Counted from the first letter of the stretch, positions 1-8,178 are shown. The stretch is 14,905 nucleotides of DNA from Candidatus Pelagibacter sp. TMED153 (GCA_002169935.2 NHHC02000027.1:1-14905), one strand, 5' to 3'. Notes: a model not told the origin generated them from the sequence alone. Numbers and translations are program-made.

Positions 1-26
1 ATATAGGAATTCTTAGAACAAATTAA
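1..26 (+). CDS. Possible last codons of an upstream gene (partial)
   Basis: Read from base 3, the frame gives seven codons (I-G-I-L-R-T-N) and a TAA stop at 24-26, three bases before the next ATG. Genes here are packed nose to tail, so this is a plausible 3' end of the gene before the heparinase-like gene. Seven codons are far too few to identify it, and an open frame this short can occur by chance. Confidence 0.3.
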
Positions 27-29
27 TAG

Positions 30-1676
30 ATGTTTAATTTAAAAAGTATCTATTTTTACTTTTTAGCTCTTCAAATAAGTTTAACAAAATTCATAAAAAA
101 AATTTACTTTTCTACAAATTATTATAATAAATCTTTAATATCTAAAACACCTCAGCAATTTTATTTTCATCCAAATCCATTTTTACTTTCTTCAATAACA
201 AATTATAAGAAGTATTCTTTTAAAATTAGTGAGATTGACCCGAATCTTTTTTGGGTTAAAAAAAAAAATAATTGGGAGGAGAGGGAATTACATAATTTCT
301 TATGGTTAAATTTAATAGATAGAAAAAATGATGGAAAATCATTACAAAAAATAATCGATGCTTGGATGTTAAAACATTCTCAATATAAGAGAAATGTGTG
401 GGAAAGCTCTGTTCTTAGCAAGAGAATTATAAGTTGGATTTTAAATGTTGATGTTATTCTTAATAACGGTTCTTTTTATTTCAAAAGGAATTTTTTAAAC
501 AGCATTATTGCTCAAACTAACCATTTAAAAAAAAATATTAAATTTGAAGAAAATTATTCTAAAAGAATAGAAATCTTAACTGCTTTACTTTTATCAGGTT
601 TGGTTTTTAAGGAATATATAGATAATTTTAATATTGGATTAAAAGAGTTAGAAAAATTAATTAAAAATTATTTTGATAATGATGGTTTTCCATTAACTCG
701 AAATCCTAGTGATTTAATTTTCTTCTCAAAATATCTTATACTTTGCAAAGAATCTATCAAAGATGCTCAGAAATATGTTCCTGAGTTTTTAGATATAATT
801 ATCGAAAAAAATCTTAAATGTATAAAAAATATTTTAACACCAAATAACCAAATACCTCTTTTTAATGGTGGGACAGAAAGTAATTTAGAACAGTTTGATA
901 AATTGCTTAATAATTTAAATTATAAAAACAAAAATAAAAAAAATATTATTGGTGGAATTTATTTATTCAATATTAAAAATAATGCGATTTTTTTTGATGT
1001 TGGGGAGCCGCCTAAAAAAAATTTCTCTATGGGTTACCAATCTGGACCGTTATCTTTTGAATATTATTTAGACGGAAAAAAAATTATCACTAATTGTGGA
1101 TTTGGGTCTAATATATCTTCTAAAGCACAACTTTTAAGTCGCTTAACTTCTGCACAATCTACTTTAACGCTAAACGATACCTCTGTAACTAGATTTGAGC
1201 GAAACAAGTTAATTAATAGAGCATTTGGAAACTCAATTAAAAATACTTTTAAAGTGAATAAGTTAGATCCTACGGAAGATAAAAATCAGATTAAATTTGT
1301 TGCATCTCATAATGGATATGAAAAAAAATTTAGCTGTATACATAAAAGAGAAATATCTATTGAAAAATTAAATGGTAAACTAATAGGCTGTGATGAGTTA
1401 ATAAAGAAAAAAGATGGTAAGCCTCTTAATTATAGTCTAAGATTTCATCTCTACCCTGGCTTGACTGCTGTAAAAACAATGAGCGGAAATAGTGCTTTAA
1501 TTCAGATCTCTAAAAATAAATCACTAATCTTCACAATATTAAACGAAACTGTACTGTTAGAAAAAAGTATATTCTTAGGAGGAAATAAAATATTAGATAG
1601 TACTTGCGTAACAGTGTCAGGTAATTTAGTTAATAAAAATAAAACTATCCACTGGGAAATTAGAAAAAATATTTAG
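30..1676 (+). CDS. Heparinase II/III family protein
   Basis: A 548-residue protein. The N-terminal ~300 residues are helical and Trp/Leu-rich, as expected of the alpha-toroid seen in this family. From about residue 310 a beta-rich domain carries the family signature: D323-V-G-E-P-P, then G335-Y-Q-S-G-P-L-S-F-E344, then I-I-T-N-C-G and a segment rich in Ser/Thr (AQSTLTLNDTS). Related proteins are polysaccharide lyases or uncharacterised homologues, and the substrate here cannot be told. Many relatives have an AHAG-type motif where this one has GYQSG, so a catalytic His may be missing. The start has a hydrophobic, Phe/Tyr-rich stretch but no convincing signal peptide. It lies two bases before purH and is probably cotranscribed with it; an alphaproteobacterial heparinase-purH pairing is known to me from other genomes. 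The family call is fairly sure; the activity is unknown. Confidence 0.8.
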   Translation: MFNLKSIYFYFLALQISLTKFIKKIYFSTNYYNKSLISKTPQQFYFHPNPFLLSSITNYKKYSFKISEIDPNLFWVKKKNNWEERELHNFLWLNLIDRKNDGKSLQKIIDAWMLKHSQYKRNVWESSVLSKRIISWILNVDVILNNGSFYFKRNFLNSIIAQTNHLKKNIKFEENYSKRIEILTALLLSGLVFKEYIDNFNIGLKELEKLIKNYFDNDGFPLTRNPSDLIFFSKYLILCKESIKDAQKYVPEFLDIIIEKNLKCIKNILTPNNQIPLFNGGTESNLEQFDKLLNNLNYKNKNKKNIIGGIYLFNIKNNAIFFDVGEPPKKNFSMGYQSGPLSFEYYLDGKKIITNCGFGSNISSKAQLLSRLTSAQSTLTLNDTSVTRFERNKLINRAFGNSIKNTFKVNKLDPTEDKNQIKFVASHNGYEKKFSCIHKREISIEKLNGKLIGCDELIKKKDGKPLNYSLRFHLYPGLTAVKTMSGNSALIQISKNKSLIFTILNETVLLEKSIFLGGNKILDSTCVTVSGNLVNKNKTIHWEIRKNI

Positions 1677-1678
1677 TC

Positions 1679-3229
1679 ATGAAGCAAAAAATAAAAAGCG
1701 CTCTCATTTCTGTCTCTGATAAAGCTGAACTAAATTCTATTCTTAAAGTATTAAAAAAATTCAAGATTAAAATTATAAGTTCTGGTGGAACATATAGTTC
1801 GATTAAAAAGCTTGGTTATGAATGCTCGGAAATCTCAGAATTTACAGGCTTTAAAGAAATGCTTGATGGTAGAGTCAAAACACTTCACCCTAAGATACAT
1901 GCTGGGATTCTACATGATAGAAATAATAAAAAACATATAAGAGAAATGAATAAAAAAAAATTCTCTTCAATAGATTTAATTATAGTAAACTTTTATCCAT
2001 TTCAAAAAACAGTTATTAATTCAAAGAATCAAAAAAAAATAATTGAGAATATTGATATCGGTGGGCCTGCTATGGTTAGAGCCGCTGCTAAAAATTATAA
2101 AAACGTAACAGTCATCACTGATAAAAATGATTATAAAGGCCTTATTAATGAAATAAAAAAGAATAATGGTAAAACAACTTTAAAATTTAGAGAAATAATG
2201 TCGTCAAAAGCTTTTGGATCAACTGCTTATTATGACTCGATGGTTTCTAATTGGTTTAATCAAAATTTGAAAATAAAATTTCCAGAAAGGAAAATAATAT
2301 CTGGTAGAAAACTTCAAAATCTTAGATATGGTGAAAACCCACATCAGCAAAGTTCAATTTATGTGAATCATTATAATGATAGTGAAATTGGCCTAAAAAA
2401 AATCAATGGAAAAGATTTAAGTTATAATAACTACAACGATATTCTTTCAGGATTAGATATTCTTTTATCAGTAAAAAAAACTCCAACAACTGTTATAATA
2501 AAACACGCAAATCCTTGTGGAGTTTCTTCTAATAAATCCTCTATAATTTCTTTTAAGAATGCTTTTGCAAGTGATCCTTTAAGTGCTTTTGGTGGTATTG
2601 TGGCATGTAATTTTAAAATAAATAAATCTATTGCTTATGAGATAAATAAAACATTTTTTGAGGTTGTTCTTGCTAAAAGCTTTGATTCAAATGCTTTGAG
2701 AATTTTAAAAAGAAAAAAAAATCTAAGAATCATAGATATTTCTAATTTTAAAGAACAAAATAATCTAGTTGTAAAATTATTTAATGGTTCATTCTTGCTA
2801 CAAGATAAAGACAATACAATTTTCAATAAAGAAAAATTGAAATTTGTTACCAAAAACAAACCCTCAAATAAAGAAATTAAAGAAATAGAATTTGCTTTTA
2901 ATGTTTGTAAATTTGTAAAATCTAATGCAATAGTTTTAACTAACAATTTCTCAACTATTGGAATAGGAGCCGGCCAACCAAGTCGATTAGATAGCTGTAA
3001 AATTGCTACCCAGAAGGCAAGACAATTTCAGCCTGGAAAATTAAAAAACGCAATAGCTGCCTCAGATGCATTCTTTCCATTCGCCGACGGAATTAAAACT
3101 TTAATTAATTCTGGTGTTAAAATCATTGTTCAACCTGGAGGATCAATAAGAGATAAAGAAGTGATTGAAGCAGCAAATAAAGCTCATATAAAAATGGTCT
3201 TAACAGGTATCAGGCATTTTAATCATTAA
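1679..3229 (+). CDS. purH: Bifunctional AICAR formyltransferase / IMP cyclohydrolase PurH
   Basis: PurH catalyses the last two steps of de novo IMP synthesis: formylation of AICAR with 10-formyl-tetrahydrofolate, then ring closure, in the cytoplasm. The 516 residues are close to the usual length. The N-terminal MGS-like cyclohydrolase domain (about 1-150) has SSGGT at 34-38 and DGRVKTLHPK at 63-72. The C-terminal formyltransferase domain has LRYGENPHQ, the catalytic pair K275-H276 in KHANPCG, SDPLSAFGGIVACN, SDAFFPFADGI and QPGGSIRD. All key motifs are intact. The ATG follows the heparinase stop after two bases, so translation is probably coupled. The last four bases overlap the end of the convergent dehydratase gene. 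An intact purH argues against an obligate intracellular Rickettsia-like lifestyle. Confidence 0.97.
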   Translation: MKQKIKSALISVSDKAELNSILKVLKKFKIKIISSGGTYSSIKKLGYECSEISEFTGFKEMLDGRVKTLHPKIHAGILHDRNNKKHIREMNKKKFSSIDLIIVNFYPFQKTVINSKNQKKIIENIDIGGPAMVRAAAKNYKNVTVITDKNDYKGLINEIKKNNGKTTLKFREIMSSKAFGSTAYYDSMVSNWFNQNLKIKFPERKIISGRKLQNLRYGENPHQQSSIYVNHYNDSEIGLKKINGKDLSYNNYNDILSGLDILLSVKKTPTTVIIKHANPCGVSSNKSSIISFKNAFASDPLSAFGGIVACNFKINKSIAYEINKTFFEVVLAKSFDSNALRILKRKKNLRIIDISNFKEQNNLVVKLFNGSFLLQDKDNTIFNKEKLKFVTKNKPSNKEIKEIEFAFNVCKFVKSNAIVLTNNFSTIGIGAGQPSRLDSCKIATQKARQFQPGKLKNAIAASDAFFPFADGIKTLINSGVKIIVQPGGSIRDKEVIEAANKAHIKMVLTGIRHFNH

Positions 3230-3564
3230 TCAATTTTGTCTATTTTGGCAGCCAAAACAAAATCACTCTCAGCTAAGCCTTTTATGGAGTGGGTAAATAT
3301 TTTTATTTTTGCGTATCCCCATCCAAAAAGAATATCTGGATGATGCCCTTCTTTTTCTGCAACTGTCCCAACATTATTTATAAAAGTCTGGCTTTCTAAA
3401 AAATTTTTAAATTTAAATTCTTTTTCAATAAAAAAACTTTCGTCTTTATTTTTCTTAACATCCCATCCGTCTACCTTTTTAAGATATTTATGAATTTCTG
3501 AAACATCAAAGGGCGGTATACCGCCCTCACATGGAATACATTTTTTATCAGCTAAATCAGACAT
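3226..3564 (-). CDS. phhB: Pterin-4a-carbinolamine dehydratase (PCD/DCoH family)
   Basis: A small cytoplasmic enzyme that dehydrates 4a-hydroxytetrahydrobiopterin, recycling the pterin cofactor of aromatic amino acid hydroxylases. It is 112 residues, the normal size. The catalytic histidines are visible: H74-H75-P76-D in EGHHPDI, and H92 in FTHSIKGLAESDF. The 17-residue spacing from H75 to H92 matches the family pattern. The N-terminus has CxxC-like cysteines (C9, C12), common in proteobacterial members. No phenylalanine hydroxylase is in the window, so the true pterin substrate is open; some family members are thought to act in other pterin pathways. The gene starts 21 bases after tRNA-Gly and has no obvious Shine-Dalgarno sequence. 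It may be read from the tRNA promoter. Confidence 0.92.
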   Translation of the reverse strand: MSDLADKKCIPCEGGIPPFDVSEIHKYLKKVDGWDVKKNKDESFFIEKEFKFKNFLESQTFINNVGTVAEKEGHHPDILFGWGYAKIKIFTHSIKGLAESDFVLAAKIDKID

Positions 3565-3585
3565 ATTTTTTTAACTTAATCTTAT

Positions 3586-3660
3586 TGGAGCGGGCAAAGG
3601 GACTTGAACCCTCGACCTTCTCGTTGGCAACGAGACGCTCTACCACTGAGCTATGCCCGC
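3586..3660 (-). tRNA. tRNA-Gly (anticodon GCC)
   Basis: Read on the minus strand from 3660, the 75 bases fold into a full cloverleaf. The acceptor stem is GCGGGCA/TGCCCGC with a T discriminator and an encoded CCA end (plus-strand TGG at 3586-3588). The D arm is GCTC-AGTGGTA-GAGC. The anticodon stem TCTCG/CGAGA encloses loop TTGCCAA, with anticodon GCC at 3626-3628. The T arm is GAGGG-TTCAAGT-CCCTT with one G-T wobble. A GCC anticodon reads GGC and GGT glycine codons. Confidence 0.97.
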
Positions 3661-3671
3661 AAAATTAATTA

Positions 3672-3701
3672 AGTATAGTATACTAATTTGAATTTGGTCA
3701 A
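3672..3701 (-). promoter_or_regulatory. Sigma70-type promoter for tRNA-Gly
   Basis: On the minus strand, TTGACC (3696-3701) and TATACT (3672-3677) are separated by 18 bases. The predicted start lies about five bases before the mature tRNA 5' end at 3660. This is one of the best consensus promoters in the window and could also serve the dehydratase gene downstream of the tRNA. Confidence 0.65.
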
Positions 3702-3722
3702 CCTTAATAAAATGATACTATC

Positions 3723-3738
3723 GAAAATTTAAATTTTC
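3723..3738. repeat. Perfect 16-base palindrome upstream of the Lon-domain gene
   Basis: GAAAATTT is followed directly by its reverse complement AAATTTTC. It sits four bases before a TATAAT box and could be an operator. Only the outermost G and C are not A/T, so chance occurrence in such AT-rich DNA is quite possible. Confidence 0.3.
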
Positions 3739-3741
3739 TAC

Positions 3742-3747
3742 TATAAT
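3742..3747 (+). promoter_or_regulatory. Candidate -10 box, possibly giving a leaderless mRNA
   Basis: A perfect TATAAT lies nine bases before the ATG at 3757. Transcription would start within a few bases of the start codon, giving a nearly leaderless mRNA. No good -35 hexamer is seen at the right distance, and no Shine-Dalgarno sequence precedes the ATG. Confidence 0.4.
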
Positions 3748-3756
3748 TAAACCTAT

Positions 3757-4374
3757 ATGAAATCTTTTCCCAATCAAATCCCAGTTTTCCCTCTTAACGG
3801 AGTAATTTATTTTCCAAAAACTAATTTACCACTAAATATTTTTGAAAAAAGATATCTGGATTTAGTGAATGATTCGATCCGTAAAGATAAATTGATGGGA
3901 ATGATTCAATCAAAAAAAGAAGGTGGGGAAATATATAAAGTAGGATGTTTAGGGAAGATAAGTGATTTCAAAAAAAATAAAGATGGGAGAATTTTAATTA
4001 ACTTAACTGGAATAACTAGATTCGAAATATTAGAAGAGGAAGAAAATTCTAAGCTTTATCGTGAGTTTAAAGTTGATTACAAAAAATTTAGTTTAGACCT
4101 TAGTCCCAAATTAGAGGAAATTGATATCGAGTCTCTTATGAAAAAAACTGAAATTTTTTTTAAAAAAAGCGGACTAATACTAAATTGGATAGAGTTTAAA
4201 AAATTAGATAAAATGCAAAGAATAAATACCCTAGCTATGATTGCGCCAGTTACAAATGAAGAAAAGCAAAAACTTTTAGAATCTGTATCCTTGGAAGAAA
4301 AAGTTAAGGCTTTAGACGATATAATTAATTTTTATTTGCATGAAGTGAATTTTAATATTCAAACTATTCAGTAA
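3757..4374 (+). CDS. Stand-alone Lon substrate-binding (N-terminal) domain protein
   Basis: The 205-residue protein matches the N-terminal domain of the Lon protease: IPVFPLNGVIYFPKTNLPLNIFEKRY within residues 8-33, then beta-rich segments (KVGCLGKISDFKKNKDGR, LINLTGITRFEIL) and a helical C-terminal half. The AAA+ and Ser-Lys protease domains of full Lon are absent. Such separate proteins are widespread in proteobacteria and are assumed to bind peptides or partner proteins, but their role is unknown. Nothing suggests truncation of a longer Lon: the frame ends cleanly and rho converges 12 bases later. The gene diverges from tRNA-Gly and appears to be monocistronic. Confidence 0.88.
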   Translation: MKSFPNQIPVFPLNGVIYFPKTNLPLNIFEKRYLDLVNDSIRKDKLMGMIQSKKEGGEIYKVGCLGKISDFKKNKDGRILINLTGITRFEILEEEENSKLYREFKVDYKKFSLDLSPKLEEIDIESLMKKTEIFFKKSGLILNWIEFKKLDKMQRINTLAMIAPVTNEEKQKLLESVSLEEKVKALDDIINFYLHEVNFNIQTIQ

Positions 4375-4386
4375 ATTTTAAAACAA

Positions 4387-5661
4387 TTAATTGGCTGATT
4401 TATTCATAGAGTCAAAAAAATCAGAATTATTTTTAGTATTTTTTAACTTAGAAATTAAAAATTCAATACCGTCCATAGTACCCATTGGACTAATTATTCT
4501 TCTAAGAACATTCATTTTAGATAAATCATCTTTTTCAAAAAGTAATTCCTCTCTTCGTGTTCCTGATCTTGTAATATCCAAAGCTGGATAAATTCTCTTG
4601 TCAGCAACTTTCCTATCTAAAATTAGTTCAGAATTACCTGTTCCTTTAAATTCTTCAAAAATAACTTCATCCATTCTGCTTCCCGTGTCTATCAGAGCTG
4701 TTGAGATAATTGTTAGTGATCCACCTTCTTCAACGTTTCTTGCAGCACCAAAAAATCTTTTTGGCCTTTGAAGAGCATTTGCGTCAACACCCCCTGTTAA
4801 AACTTTACCAGAACTTGGTATTACTGCGTTGTAAGCTCTTCCTAATCTAGTTATTGAGTCTAGTAAAATAACAACATCTTTTTTATGCTCTACTAATCTT
4901 TTTGCTTTTTCTATAACCATCTCAGCTACAGCAACATGCCTCGAAGCAGGTTCATCAAAAGTTGAAGCAACAACTTCTCCTTTAACAGATCGTTGCATAT
5001 CAGTAACCTCTTCGGGTCTTTCATCAATTAGTAGAACCATTAAATAACACTCTGGATGATTTGCAGTTATAGATTGAGCTATGTTCTGAAGAATAATTGT
5101 TTTTCCTGCCCTAGGAGGTGAAACTATTAATGATCTTTGTCCTTTCCCGATAGGACTAACTAAGTCAATTAATCGAGCAGTGTTATCAGGTTTTTTTTCT
5201 ATTTTTGTAGTTTCGATTTCTAATTTAATTCTTTCATTTGGATATAGTGGAGTTAAATTATCAAAAGCAATCTTATTTTTCCCTTTTTCTGGATCATCAA
5301 AATTAATCTTATTAACTTTCAACAATGCAAAATACCTTTCTGCATCTTTTGGGCCTCTTATCTCACCTTCTACAGAATCTCCTGTTCTTAAACCAAATCT
5401 TCTTATTTGGCTTGGGCTAACATATATGTCGTCAGGACCAGGTAGATAATTTGACTCTATGGCTCTCAAAAATCCAAAACCGTCTTGTAGGACTTCTAAA
5501 ACACCAGTTGCTGTTATTTGCTCGTTTTTTTCTGCAAGCTTTTTTAATATTGCAAATAATATCTCTTGCTTTCTTAGTGTGCTCGGATTCTCTATACCAA
5601 GTTTCTCAGCTTCATTAATAAGCTCTGCGGGATTTTTTTGCTTTAGCTCTTGTAAGTTCAT
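4387..5661 (-). CDS. rho: Transcription termination factor Rho
   Basis: Rho is a hexameric RNA helicase that binds C-rich unstructured RNA and releases RNA polymerase using ATP. The 424 residues match the standard length (about 420). The N-terminal helical part (1-45) is followed by the cold-shock-like RNA-binding domain with GFGFLR at 61-66 and [19 protein letters not shown] at 77-95. The ATPase core has the P-loop SPPRAGKT at 181-188, [12 protein letters not shown] at 213-224, Walker B VILLDS at 264-269 and [20 protein letters not shown] at 290-309. No insertion domain is present. It lies downstream of hemJ in the same direction, with its own candidate promoter in the 66-base gap. The 3' end faces the Lon-domain gene across 12 bases. 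Confidence 0.98.
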   Translation of the reverse strand: MNLQELKQKNPAELINEAEKLGIENPSTLRKQEILFAILKKLAEKNEQITATGVLEVLQDGFGFLRAIESNYLPGPDDIYVSPSQIRRFGLRTGDSVEGEIRGPKDAERYFALLKVNKINFDDPEKGKNKIAFDNLTPLYPNERIKLEIETTKIEKKPDNTARLIDLVSPIGKGQRSLIVSPPRAGKTIILQNIAQSITANHPECYLMVLLIDERPEEVTDMQRSVKGEVVASTFDEPASRHVAVAEMVIEKAKRLVEHKKDVVILLDSITRLGRAYNAVIPSSGKVLTGGVDANALQRPKRFFGAARNVEEGGSLTIISTALIDTGSRMDEVIFEEFKGTGNSELILDRKVADKRIYPALDITRSGTRREELLFEKDDLSKMNVLRRIISPMGTMDGIEFLISKLKNTKNNSDFFDSMNKSAN

Positions 5662-5692
5662 GTGATTGTTGTTGTTTAAGGAATGTACTAAA

Positions 5693-5720
5693 AATATAGG
5701 GATTTTTTTATAAAATTCAA
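5693..5720 (-). promoter_or_regulatory. Candidate promoter for rho
   Basis: On the minus strand, TTGAAT (5715-5720) and TATATT (5693-5698) are spaced 16 bases apart. The leader would be about 28 bases, ending in an unstructured A/C-rich stretch (AAACAACAACAATCAC) before the ATG, with no Shine-Dalgarno motif. Rho is autoregulated through its leader in Escherichia coli; whether this short leader acts similarly is not visible. Confidence 0.45.
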
Positions 5721-5725
5721 CCCCT
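5698..5725 (-). terminator. Weak hairpin at the end of the hem operon
   Basis: Just after the hemJ stop, minus-strand AGGGGTT (5719-5725) can pair with AATCCCT (5698-5704) across a 14-base loop. The stem is seven pairs with one G-T wobble, and TATATTTTT follows. It could be a weak terminator for hemEHJ. It overlaps the candidate rho promoter, so hemEHJ transcripts may also run on into rho. Confidence 0.25.
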
Positions 5726-5727
5726 AA

Positions 5728-6159
5728 TTATAATGGTTTAAATATAACAACAAATATTACTACTATTAATATAAGTGTTGGAATTTCGTTGTATATCCTG
5801 AAGAATTTGGAAGTTTTTCGGTTATTATCCACCGCAAAATCATTCATGTATTTGCCTAAAGCGAAATGATAATAAGTCAAAATAAAAACTGCAATAATTT
5901 TTATCTGCATCCATAGTTCATAAAGAACTGAGAAGCCAAGATTATATATTAATAGAATTCCAAATAGCCATGAAACCAACATAGCGGGCATCATTATATA
6001 ATTATAAAGTTTTCTCTCCATCGTTTTGAAAACTGTCTTTTGTGAATCAACATGTGTTTCTGCATGATAGACAAATATTCTTGGTAAATAAAGAAGTCCA
6101 GCCATCCAAGATATAGCGGCGATTAAATGCAATGACTTGAATAATAAATATAAATTCAT
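5728..6159 (-). CDS. hemJ: Protoporphyrinogen IX oxidase HemJ
   Basis: HemJ is an inner-membrane enzyme that oxidises protoporphyrinogen IX to protoporphyrin IX, the step before iron insertion. It is 143 residues with four predicted hydrophobic segments (about 2-25, 53-74, 85-102, 124-141). The family motif HLIAAISWMAGLLYLPRIFVYHAE starts at H11; K87 follows W83, and NEIPTLILIVV lies near the C-terminus. H11 and K87 correspond in position to the conserved His and Lys implicated in HemJ heme binding and activity. It starts one base after the hemH stop, so the last two heme enzymes are made together. The cluster contains no HemG or HemY. Confidence 0.93.
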   Translation of the reverse strand: MNLYLLFKSLHLIAAISWMAGLLYLPRIFVYHAETHVDSQKTVFKTMERKLYNYIMMPAMLVSWLFGILLIYNLGFSVLYELWMQIKIIAVFILTYYHFALGKYMNDFAVDNNRKTSKFFRIYNEIPTLILIVVIFVVIFKPL

Positions 6160-6160
6160 T

Positions 6161-7153
6161 CTATAAATACTTTTTAACTAATTTTTCAAACAATCCAATG
6201 TGATCTGAATTATCATTTAAACAAGGAATTAAATCAAAATTTACCCCTCCATTTTTTAAAAAACTTTCTCTGCCTTGAATATTTATTTCCTCTAAAGTCT
6301 CAACACAGTCTGATGAAAAGCCTGGACATATAACCAATAGATTTTTTATACCTTTCTCCGGCAAACTTTCTAGCGTTTTGTCAGTGTAAGGAGTTAACCA
6401 CTCTTGTGGTCCAAATCTCGATTGAAATGTTGTCTGAATTTCAAATTTATTAAAACTCTCTTTCATCAGTCTTGTCGTTTTGTGGCAATAACAATGATAA
6501 GGATCTCCTTTGTCAAAATAAGATCTTGGAATTCCATGATAAGAAGAAATTATTAAATCTGGTTTCCAACTTATCTCGCTAATCTTTTTTTCAATACTCT
6601 TTATCAATGCTAATATATATAAAGGTTCACTTTCATAGTGAGGAATGATTTGAAGACTTGGTTGCCATCGCATTTTCATTAATGATCTATAAACTTCATC
6701 ACAGACTGTTGCGGTTGTTGCTGCGGCATACTGAGGGTATAAAGGTAAAATAATTATATTTTCACAACCTTCGCCTTTAAGTCTAATCAGCTTAGATTTT
6801 ATACTTGGATTTCCATATCTCATGGCAAAGTCTACAATAATTTTTCCATTTCCAATTTTATTTCTAAGTTTATTGGCTTGGTTTCTGGTAAAAAACAACA
6901 AGGGTGACTCGTTGGTTTCTGTTCTCCATATTTTTTTATAAGCATGAGCTGTCTTGGAGGGTCTAAAAGTTAAAATAAATAAATTTAAAATTATTTGCCA
7001 GATCAATGGGTTTAATTCTATTACTCTTCTATCTGAAAGAAATTCTTTTAAATATTTTCTAATATCCCACCAACTTGTGGAGTCTGGGGTTCCTAGATTA
7101 ATTAATAAAACTCCTGTTTTACCAAATTTTACATCGGGATGATCTTTGTTCAT
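6161..7153 (-). CDS. hemH: Ferrochelatase HemH
   Basis: HemH inserts Fe2+ into protoporphyrin IX to give protoheme, at the cytoplasmic membrane face. It is 330 residues, normal for bacterial ferrochelatases. Visible motifs are VLLINLGTPDS (15-25), YLKEFLSDRRVI (34-45), ILPLYPQYAAATT (135-147), the catalytic H206 in SYHGIPRSYFDKGDPYHCYCHKT, FQSRFGPQEWLTPYT and CPGFSSDCVETLEEI, where E285 fits the conserved acidic residue opposite H206. Several cysteines are present (C221, C223, C276, C283). Some bacterial ferrochelatases hold a [2Fe-2S] cluster, but I cannot assign one here. The ATG overlaps the hemE stop by four bases. Confidence 0.97.
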   Translation of the reverse strand: MNKDHPDVKFGKTGVLLINLGTPDSTSWWDIRKYLKEFLSDRRVIELNPLIWQIILNLFILTFRPSKTAHAYKKIWRTETNESPLLFFTRNQANKLRNKIGNGKIIVDFAMRYGNPSIKSKLIRLKGEGCENIIILPLYPQYAAATTATVCDEVYRSLMKMRWQPSLQIIPHYESEPLYILALIKSIEKKISEISWKPDLIISSYHGIPRSYFDKGDPYHCYCHKTTRLMKESFNKFEIQTTFQSRFGPQEWLTPYTDKTLESLPEKGIKNLLVICPGFSSDCVETLEEINIQGRESFLKNGGVNFDLIPCLNDNSDHIGLFEKLVKKYL

Positions 7154-8157
7154 TTGTATTTCCTATAAAATTCAATTAGTTTACGCACTCTATCAGGATC
7201 TGTTTCCGGAAGTAAGCCGTGACCTAAATTAAAAACATAGGGCTTATCTTTAAATATTTGAATATATTTTGTCGCTTCTAGTAGCATTTCTTGCTCGGAC
7301 TTTAATAAAATTTTTGGGTCTAGTCCGCCTTGTATAACTACATTCTTTAAATTACTTTTCGCCCAAAGGGGGTCTAATTCATAATCTAAATTTATTCCAT
7401 CTGGTTTTACTATTTGATTGAACTCTTTATATTTTTTTCTAATCCCTCTGGGGAAACAAATATTAAGGATTTTCTTTTTCTTACAGAATTCAACTATTTT
7501 AGCGTTTGGCATAAAACAATAATCTTTAATATTATTTTCTGGTATCAAACCTGCCCAAGAATCAAATATTTGAACTACATCTGCTCCCGCGTCTATTTGG
7601 TTTTGAATGTGAATGCATAAAAATTTAATCAATCTATCTAAAATTTTATTTATATCTATTTTTGTATTAAGTTTATTTGTGTCTATGTGTGTTTTGCTTT
7701 TTTTTATCTCCATCATATAAATAAGTAACGTCCAAGGGGCGCCTATGAAACCAATTAAAGATTTATTGTGATCTAATTTTTTTCTTGTTATTTCTATAGC
7801 TTTATAAACTGGGTTTAGTTTTTGAGAAAAATCTCTTTCATTATTATCTAAAAATCTTTCCATATTAAACAAACTTAATTGTGGTCCTTGATCCTTAATA
7901 AATCTTACCTCTTGGCCTAAAGCATAAGGTGTTATTAAAATATCCGAGAAAATTATAGCTGAATCTATATCAAATCTTTTTATTGGTTGAAGGGTGATTT
8001 CTGAACTTAACTGACTGTCTAAACAAAGATTAATAAAGTTTTGATTTTTTGATCTAATCTTTCTAAATTCAGGTAAATATCTACCTGCTTGTCTCATAAA
8101 CCATACTGACTTACAAGATTTTTTTTTATTAAGTAAGATTTTTTTAAGAGTGTTCAT
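7150..8157 (-). CDS. hemE: Uroporphyrinogen decarboxylase HemE
   Basis: HemE removes four carboxyl groups from uroporphyrinogen III to make coproporphyrinogen III in the cytoplasm. The 335 residues match the family. Active-site motifs are all present: WFMRQAGRYLPEFR with R22 and R26, FSDILITPYALG with D72, GFIGAPWTLLIYMME, FDSWAG, and NLGHGLLPETDP with H313. It is the first gene of the hemE-hemH-hemJ operon, with a good promoter in the upstream gap. The adjacent divergent DUF299 gene and the intervening non-coding space reproduce the arrangement known at the Caulobacter chromosome origin. Confidence 0.97.
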   Translation of the reverse strand: MNTLKKILLNKKKSCKSVWFMRQAGRYLPEFRKIRSKNQNFINLCLDSQLSSEITLQPIKRFDIDSAIIFSDILITPYALGQEVRFIKDQGPQLSLFNMERFLDNNERDFSQKLNPVYKAIEITRKKLDHNKSLIGFIGAPWTLLIYMMEIKKSKTHIDTNKLNTKIDINKILDRLIKFLCIHIQNQIDAGADVVQIFDSWAGLIPENNIKDYCFMPNAKIVEFCKKKKILNICFPRGIRKKYKEFNQIVKPDGINLDYELDPLWAKSNLKNVVIQGGLDPKILLKSEQEMLLEATKYIQIFKDKPYVFNLGHGLLPETDPDRVRKLIEFYRKYK

Positions 8158-8178
8158 ATTATATAATTTAAGTTTATA

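Noticed and set aside
2635..2946. Minus-strand open frame of 103 codons within purH
   Set aside because: It lies wholly inside a well-conserved purH reading frame, has a low-complexity Leu/Ser/Phe-rich translation and resembles no family. It is a shadow of AT-rich coding sequence.
3676..3685. Ten-base palindrome TAGTATACTA as an operator
   Set aside because: It overlaps the -10 region of the tRNA-Gly promoter, and its symmetry follows from the repeated TATAC units there. No extension beyond ten bases.
5825..5833. DnaA-box-like TTATCCACC
   Set aside because: It lies inside the hemJ coding sequence, encoding the conserved region around residues 110-113, with no cluster of similar sites nearby.
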